Below, one piece after another: positions 5,816 through 9,834 of a DNA stretch of 9,834 nt (its first letter is position 1; every line of letters starts with the position of its first letter). Where the stretch lies: assembly GCA_026982215.1 (NCBI GenBank), contig JALSHN010000367.1:1-9834 (forward strand), read 5' to 3'. This DNA is from Gammaproteobacteria bacterium. Its GTDB lineage: Bacteria > Pseudomonadota > Gammaproteobacteria > S012-40. The notes below the pieces were generated by a model, which was not told where the DNA came from, ran no database searches, and saw only the letters and a list, made by a program, of their open reading frames with translations. Position numbers and translations under genes: made by a program.

Positions 5816-7618
5816 ATGGCCGCCACCGCCGACAGCATCCAACCCCAGCCCGAGGGGCAACTGCCCAGCGAGCAGGTCAATGCCGCCCCCCCCGCCGAGA
5901 GCGGGGCATCCGCCAGCGAGACGGAGAGCGCTACCCCGCAAGGGCCTTGGGGACGGGTCTCGGAGAACTTCTCCGGCCTCTCCCGTGGGCGGCAGATCCA
6001 ACTCATCATCGCCCTGGCTGCGGCCGTCACCCTCATCGTCGCTCTCATCTTCTGGAGTCTGGGACCGGACTACAAACTGCTCTACGGCAAGCTCTCCGCC
6101 CAGGCCGCCGGTGAGGTGGTCCAGGCCCTGGAGGCCGCCGGGGTGGACTATAAGCTGGACGAGACCTCCGGCGAGATCCTGGTCCCCGCCGACCAAGTGC
6201 ACGACCTGCGCATCAAGCTGGCCGCCCAGGGGCTGCCCAAGGCCGAAGGGGCCGGCTACGAAATGCTGGAGAAGGGCTCCCGTTTCGGCACCAGCCAGTT
6301 CATGGAAAAGGCCCGTTATCACCACGCCTTGGAGGGCGAGCTGGCCCGCACCATCGCCCAACTGGACAGTGTGGAATCGGCCCGGGTGCATCTGGCGGTG
6401 CCGCGCCAGTCGGTATTTCTGCGCGAGCGGCGCGAGCCCTCGGCCTCGGTGTTGGTGAACCTCAAGCGGGGGCGCAGCCTGGATCCCGGCCAGGTGGCCG
6501 CCATCGTCCATTTGGTGGCTTCCAGCGTGCCCAAGCTCCAGCCCGAACGAGTCACGGTGGTGGATCAGAGCGGCAAGATGCTCACCCGTCGGTCCCTCGA
6601 CAGTGACCTGGGACTCACCCAGACCCAGTTCGAATTCAAGAAAAAGCTGGAAGAGGACTACGTCGCCCGTATCGAACGCATCCTGAGCCCCATCATCGGC
6701 TTCGAAGGGGTACGGGCCCAAGTGGATGCCGACGTGGACTTCTCCATCACCGAGCACACCGAAGAACGCTACAACCCCGATGCTCCCGCGCTGCGCTCGG
6801 AGCATACCGAAGAGGAGGAGCGCCGCGGCGGCGGGGATGGTGGCGTACCCGGGGCACTCACCAATCAGCCGCCGGCGGCGGGCATCGCCCCGGAGCAACT
6901 CCCCGGTGGTGAGGCCGCGGGGGGCGGCAACGGTCAGCCCACCCAGCGCTCACGCCGTTCCACCTTCAACTACGAGCTCGACAAGACGGTGAGTCACACC
7001 CGTGTCGCCCCTGGCCGGTTGCGCAGGCTGTCGGTGGCGGTGGTGGTGGACGATAAACAGATCATCAAGCCCGATGGCAGCGTGGAACGGGTGCCGCTCA
7101 GCCCCGAGGAACTGGAGCGCATCACCGCCCTGGTGAAAGAGGCGGTGGGTTTCTCGCCGTTGCGTGGCGACAGTCTGCAAGTGGCCAATGTCGCCTTCCT
7201 GGGCGCCCAGACCCTGCCGCCGCCCCCGCCCGGCCCGCTATGGGAGCAGCCTTGGTTCGTGGACTTGGTCAAACCGGCACTGGGGATCCTGGCCGCCCTG
7301 CTGATGGTGTGGTTGGTGGTGCGGCCGGTGCTGCGGGCGCTGACCCACAAGGAGGCGCCCGAAATCGTGGCCGAGTCCGGGAGCGAAGGCGCTCCGGCCC
7401 TGCCGCCGGGTGAAGGACCGGAAGCGGTGCCCGCCGGTGCCGAAGGGGGCGAGGCCGCGGCCGAAGGCGGAGAGAGTGCCTTGCCCGACTGGGCCAAGCC
7501 GCCCAAGACCACCGACGAAGAATTCGAGACCATGTTGGGCGTGTTGCGCGAACTGGTGCAGAACGATCCCAAACTGGTGGCCCAAGTGGTGAAGACCTGG
7601 ATTGCGGAAGATGGCTGA
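5816..7618 (+). CDS. fliF: FliF, flagellar MS-ring protein
   Basis: This 600-residue inner-membrane protein forms the MS ring, the base on which the motor and export gate assemble. An acidic, Ala/Pro/Ser-rich N-terminus (1-45) precedes transmembrane helix 1 (about 61-81). The ring-building periplasmic region follows, including the conserved stretch KLLYGKLSAQAAGEVVQAL (87-105) and SRFGTSQFMEKARYHHALEG (155-174). A low-complexity Gly/Pro-rich insert (about 336-380) corresponds to the variable loop. Transmembrane helix 2 is about 484-505. The cytoplasmic tail has an Ala/Gly/Glu/Pro linker (520-556) and ends in the FliG-binding segment, EEFETMLGVLRELVQNDPKL and onward (568-600). The ATG has TGAGGA at 5807-5812. 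The gene's last 8 nt overlap fliG, whose product binds this C-terminus. Confidence 0.95.
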   Translation: MAATADSIQPQPEGQLPSEQVNAAPPAESGASASETESATPQGPWGRVSENFSGLSRGRQIQLIIALAAAVTLIVALIFWSLGPDYKLLYGKLSAQAAGEVVQALEAAGVDYKLDETSGEILVPADQVHDLRIKLAAQGLPKAEGAGYEMLEKGSRFGTSQFMEKARYHHALEGELARTIAQLDSVESARVHLAVPRQSVFLRERREPSASVLVNLKRGRSLDPGQVAAIVHLVASSVPKLQPERVTVVDQSGKMLTRRSLDSDLGLTQTQFEFKKKLEEDYVARIERILSPIIGFEGVRAQVDADVDFSITEHTEERYNPDAPALRSEHTEEEERRGGGDGGVPGALTNQPPAAGIAPEQLPGGEAAGGGNGQPTQRSRRSTFNYELDKTVSHTRVAPGRLRRLSVAVVVDDKQIIKPDGSVERVPLSPEELERITALVKEAVGFSPLRGDSLQVANVAFLGAQTLPPPPPGPLWEQPWFVDLVKPALGILAALLMVWLVVRPVLRALTHKEAPEIVAESGSEGAPALPPGEGPEAVPAGAEGGEAAAEGGESALPDWAKPPKTTDEEFETMLGVLRELVQNDPKLVAQVVKTWIAEDG

Positions 7619-8639
7619 GGAACAAAACGCCCAACCCCCCGAGGAGCTGGAGCTTTCCGGCCTGGAGAGCTCGGCCATCCTCCTGCTCACCCTGGGCGAG
7701 GAAGAGGCGGCGGCGGTGATGAAACACATGGAGCCCAAGGAGGTCCAGCGCCTGGGGCTGGCCATGGCCTCGCTGAAGAACGTCACCAAGGAGCAGGTGA
7801 CCCATGTGGTGAAGAAGTTCTACGACATCATTCAGTCGGCCACCGCCTTGGGGATGGAGACCGACGAATACATTCGCAACGTGCTCATCAAGGCCCTGGG
7901 CGAAGACAAGGCCTCCGGACTCATCGACCGCATCCTGCTGGGCGGCCACATCCGCGGCCTGGAGGCCTTCAAGTGGATGGAACCGCGGGCCATCGCCGAG
8001 CTGATCCGCAACGAACACCCGCAGATCATCGCCATCGTGCTTTCCTTCCTGGAGCAGGAACAGGCCGCCGACGTCCTCACCTTCTTCCCCGAGGCGGTGC
8101 GCACCGACGTCATCCTGCGCATCGCCACGCTCGAAGGCGTCCAACCCTCCGCCATCCAGGAGCTCAACGAGATCATGGAAAAACAATTCTCCGGCAACAC
8201 CAACGTCAAATCCTCCTCGGTGGGCGGAGTCAAGACGGCGGCCAACATCCTCAACCTGCTCGACAGCTCCATGGAGCAGGAGATCATGGAGCGCATCAAG
8301 CAAGTGGACGCCGAGCTGGGCGAGCAGATCGAAGACCTCATGTTCGTGTTCGACAACCTCATCGACGTGGACGACCGCGGCATCCAGGCGCTGCTGCGCG
8401 AGGTCAACATGGACACCCTGGTGATCGCCCTCAAGGGCGCCGACGACGCCCTGAAAGAAAAGATCTTCCGCAACATGTCCAAGCGCGCCGCCGAGATGCT
8501 GCGTGACGACCTGGAGGCCAAGGGCCCGGTACGCCTGGCCGACGTTGAAGCGGCGCAGAAAGAGATCGTCGCCATCGCCCGCCGCATGGCCGAGAACGGC
8601 GACATCATGCTCGGCGGTGGCGGCGAGGAATTCCTCTGA
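7611..8639 (+). CDS. fliG: FliG, flagellar motor switch/rotor protein
   Basis: The 342-residue rotor protein links the FliF tail to the C ring and generates torque with the stators. The N-terminal FliF-binding domain covers about 15-105. The middle domain carries the EHPQ motif (135-138), and the hinge MFVF is at 244-247. In the C-terminal torque helix region K275, R292, D299, D300 and R308 match the five charged residues known in E. coli FliG (K264, R281, D288, D289, R297) with a constant offset of 11, so motor function should be intact. I chose ATG 7611, which overlaps the fliF stop (ATGGCTGA). A TTG at 7602 would add three residues and is less likely. No strong ribosome site is visible, so translation probably depends on coupling to fliF. 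It is followed by fliH after 12 nt. Confidence 0.95.
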   Translation: MAEEQNAQPPEELELSGLESSAILLLTLGEEEAAAVMKHMEPKEVQRLGLAMASLKNVTKEQVTHVVKKFYDIIQSATALGMETDEYIRNVLIKALGEDKASGLIDRILLGGHIRGLEAFKWMEPRAIAELIRNEHPQIIAIVLSFLEQEQAADVLTFFPEAVRTDVILRIATLEGVQPSAIQELNEIMEKQFSGNTNVKSSSVGGVKTAANILNLLDSSMEQEIMERIKQVDAELGEQIEDLMFVFDNLIDVDDRGIQALLREVNMDTLVIALKGADDALKEKIFRNMSKRAAEMLRDDLEAKGPVRLADVEAAQKEIVAIARRMAENGDIMLGGGGEEFL

Positions 8640-8651
8640 GGATATTGAACC

Positions 8652-9497
8652 ATGGGGCGCAACGTCATCGAGGCCCAAGAGGCCCAAGAGGCACGACCCT
8701 GGACGCCGCCGCCGGTGGGAGGGCACGAGGCCGAAGAGGCCGAGCGGGCCCGTGGGCCGCAACTGCCCACCGTGGAAGAGATCGAGGCCATTCAAAGAGC
8801 GGCCCACGACGAGGGCTATCAAGCCGGCTTCGAAGAAGGGCGGGCCGCCGGGCTGGAGGCCGGGCGGCAGGAGGGCTTCCAGCAAGGGCTGGAGGAAGGA
8901 CGGACCCAGGGCCTGGCCGAGCTGCGGGTGCGTGGCGAGGAACTGACCCGATTGCTGGATGCCCTGGAGGCCCCTTTCCAGGAGCTGGACGAACAGGTGG
9001 CCGCCGAGCTGGCCCAACTGGCCATGATCGTCGCCCGTCATCTGGTGCGCCGGGAACTGAAGACCGATCCCGGGGTGGTGGTCTCGGTGGTACGCGAGGC
9101 GGTCAACCTGCTGCCCGCCGCCGCCCGCGACATCCGCGTGGTGCTCCATCCCGAGGACGCCGCCCTGGTGCGCCAGGCCCTGGCGGTGGAGAATGGCGAG
9201 GAGGCCCGCTGGCGTATCGTCGAAGAGCCCACCCTCACCCGCGGCGGCTGTCGGGTGGAGAGCGCCGATTCCCGTATCGACGCCACCGTGGAGACCCGGC
9301 TCGGTGCCCTCATCGCCCAGGCCCTGGGCGGTGAACGGGAGGCCGATCAGGAACCGTCGGGCCACAGCGCCCCAGTCCCCGATCCCACGACACCGGCCTC
9401 TGCCGAGACCGCATCCCCCGAGGCCGGGGCTCCCAGTGCGGGGGCTCTGGCGCCGGGCGACCCTCGAGACGAACCATCCTCCGACCATGGCCCCTGA
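8652..9497 (+). CDS. fliH: FliH, negative regulator/stator of the flagellar export ATPase
   Basis: The 281-residue protein shows the hallmark of FliH: nine glycines every fourth residue (G55 to G87), an unbroken GxxxG ladder forming a tightly packed helix dimer. An N-terminal PWTPP (16-20) resembles the Trp-containing segment that docks FliH-FliI at FlhA. Residues 100-225 form the FliI-binding region, ending in the conserved GGCRVESADSRIDATVETRL (198-217). After about residue 228 comes a 54-residue Pro/Ala/Ser/Glu-rich tail, which is longer than usual; Salmonella FliH is about 235 residues. A 9-bp direct repeat (GAGGCCCAA at 8670 and 8679) encodes EAQEAQ near the N-terminus. The ribosome site TGAGGA (8637-8642) overlaps the fliG stop. 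The 3' end overlaps fliI by 11 nt. Confidence 0.92.
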   Translation: MGRNVIEAQEAQEARPWTPPPVGGHEAEEAERARGPQLPTVEEIEAIQRAAHDEGYQAGFEEGRAAGLEAGRQEGFQQGLEEGRTQGLAELRVRGEELTRLLDALEAPFQELDEQVAAELAQLAMIVARHLVRRELKTDPGVVVSVVREAVNLLPAAARDIRVVLHPEDAALVRQALAVENGEEARWRIVEEPTLTRGGCRVESADSRIDATVETRLGALIAQALGGEREADQEPSGHSAPVPDPTTPASAETASPEAGAPSAGALAPGDPRDEPSSDHGP

Positions 9498-9834
9498 TCC
9501 CCATCGTGCGCCTCAGTGGCTGGCCCGGCTGGCCCCCTACCGGCGTCGCTTGCAGGAGCCGCCGCCCCTGGTGGTGGAGGGGCGCCTCACCCGTCTGGTG
9601 GGGCTCACCCTGGAAGCGGTGGGCTGCGAGGCCGAGGTGGGGGCGCGCTGTCTGGTGAAGAGCGGCGGCGGCCACGCGGTGGAGGCCGAAGTGGTGGGCT
9701 TCGCCGGTGACCACCTCTATCTCATGCCCACCGGTGACCTGCGCGGCATCCACCCCCAGGCGCGGGTGATCCCCACCGGCGCCCGTTACAGTGCCCCGGC
9801 CGGCGAGGCGTTGCTGGGCCGGGTGCTGGATGGC
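9487..9834 (+). CDS. fliI: FliI, flagellar type III export ATPase (partial, runs off right edge)
   Basis: The plus strand is open for 116 codons from ATG 9487 to the window edge. The translation shows the N-terminal beta-barrel of FliI/FlhI-type ATPases: VVEGRLTRLVGLTLEAVGCE, then a stretch typical of the family ending EAEVVGFAGDHLYLMPTGDL. It finishes at GEALLGRVLDG, where the catalytic domain begins. The Walker A loop lies beyond the window, so catalysis cannot be checked. FliI hydrolyses ATP to help unload export substrates at the flagellar gate and is held by FliH. The start lies inside the fliH 3' end, overlapping its stop by 11 nt. No clear ribosome site precedes it, which suggests translational coupling. 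Confidence 0.92.
   Translation, partial: MAPDPHRAPQWLARLAPYRRRLQEPPPLVVEGRLTRLVGLTLEAVGCEAEVGARCLVKSGGGHAVEAEVVGFAGDHLYLMPTGDLRGIHPQARVIPTGARYSAPAGEALLGRVLDG

Noticed and set aside
7269..9488. 739-codon minus-strand open frame opposite fliF, fliG and fliH
   Set aside because: Antisense shadow of GC-rich genes: His/Gln/Gly/Leu-rich with no recognisable domain, while the plus strand encodes unmistakable FliG and FliH.

Overview
The window is GC-rich (by eye about 65%) and carries the middle of a bacterial polar-flagellum regulatory and assembly cluster. The order fleQ - fleS - fleR - fliE - fliF - fliG - fliH - fliI, all on the plus strand, is the order known from Pseudomonas. Together with a c-di-GMP-type FleQ and an RpoN-dependent regulatory cascade, it points to a motile gammaproteobacterium. 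The GC content and protein style would suit a Chromatiales/Ectothiorhodospiraceae-like lineage, but the sequence alone does not settle the genus.

Layout: 1-1011 (minus strand) is the 5' part of a TPR-repeat protein entering a glycosyltransferase-like domain; it runs off the left edge. 1012-1266 is a divergent intergenic region. It holds a good sigma-54 promoter for the TPR gene, a candidate sigma-70 promoter and a weaker sigma-54-like motif for fleQ, and a degenerate FleQ-box-like site. 1267-2736 is fleQ, the master regulator. 2737-2854 is a compact regulatory gap: a perfect FleQ-box-like palindrome lies across the fleQ stop codon, followed by an AT-rich stretch with an IHF-like site, a near-perfect -24/-12 sigma-54 promoter, and a leader hairpin. 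2855-5453 is fleS-fleR, a histidine kinase and a sigma-54-activating response regulator. 5469-9834 is fliE, fliF, fliG, fliH and the first 116 codons of fliI, forming the MS-ring adaptor, MS ring, C-ring rotor and export ATPase with its stator. fliI runs off the right edge.

How they work together (known biology applied to this arrangement): FleQ with RpoN should switch on fleSR. FleR, phosphorylated by FleS, then activates the middle flagellar genes such as fliEFGHI. The fleR-fliE gap is only 15 nt, so fleSR and fli genes may also be read through as one transcript. From fleS onward the genes are packed tightly, with 8-nt, 8-nt and 11-nt start/stop overlaps at fleS/fleR, fliF/fliG and fliH/fliI.

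I found no tRNA, rRNA, CRISPR, insertion sequence or convincing rho-independent terminator. No wholly new system is evident. The points most worth a second look are the regulatory sites around fleQ and the possible inclusion of the divergent TPR-glycosyltransferase gene in the RpoN regulon.
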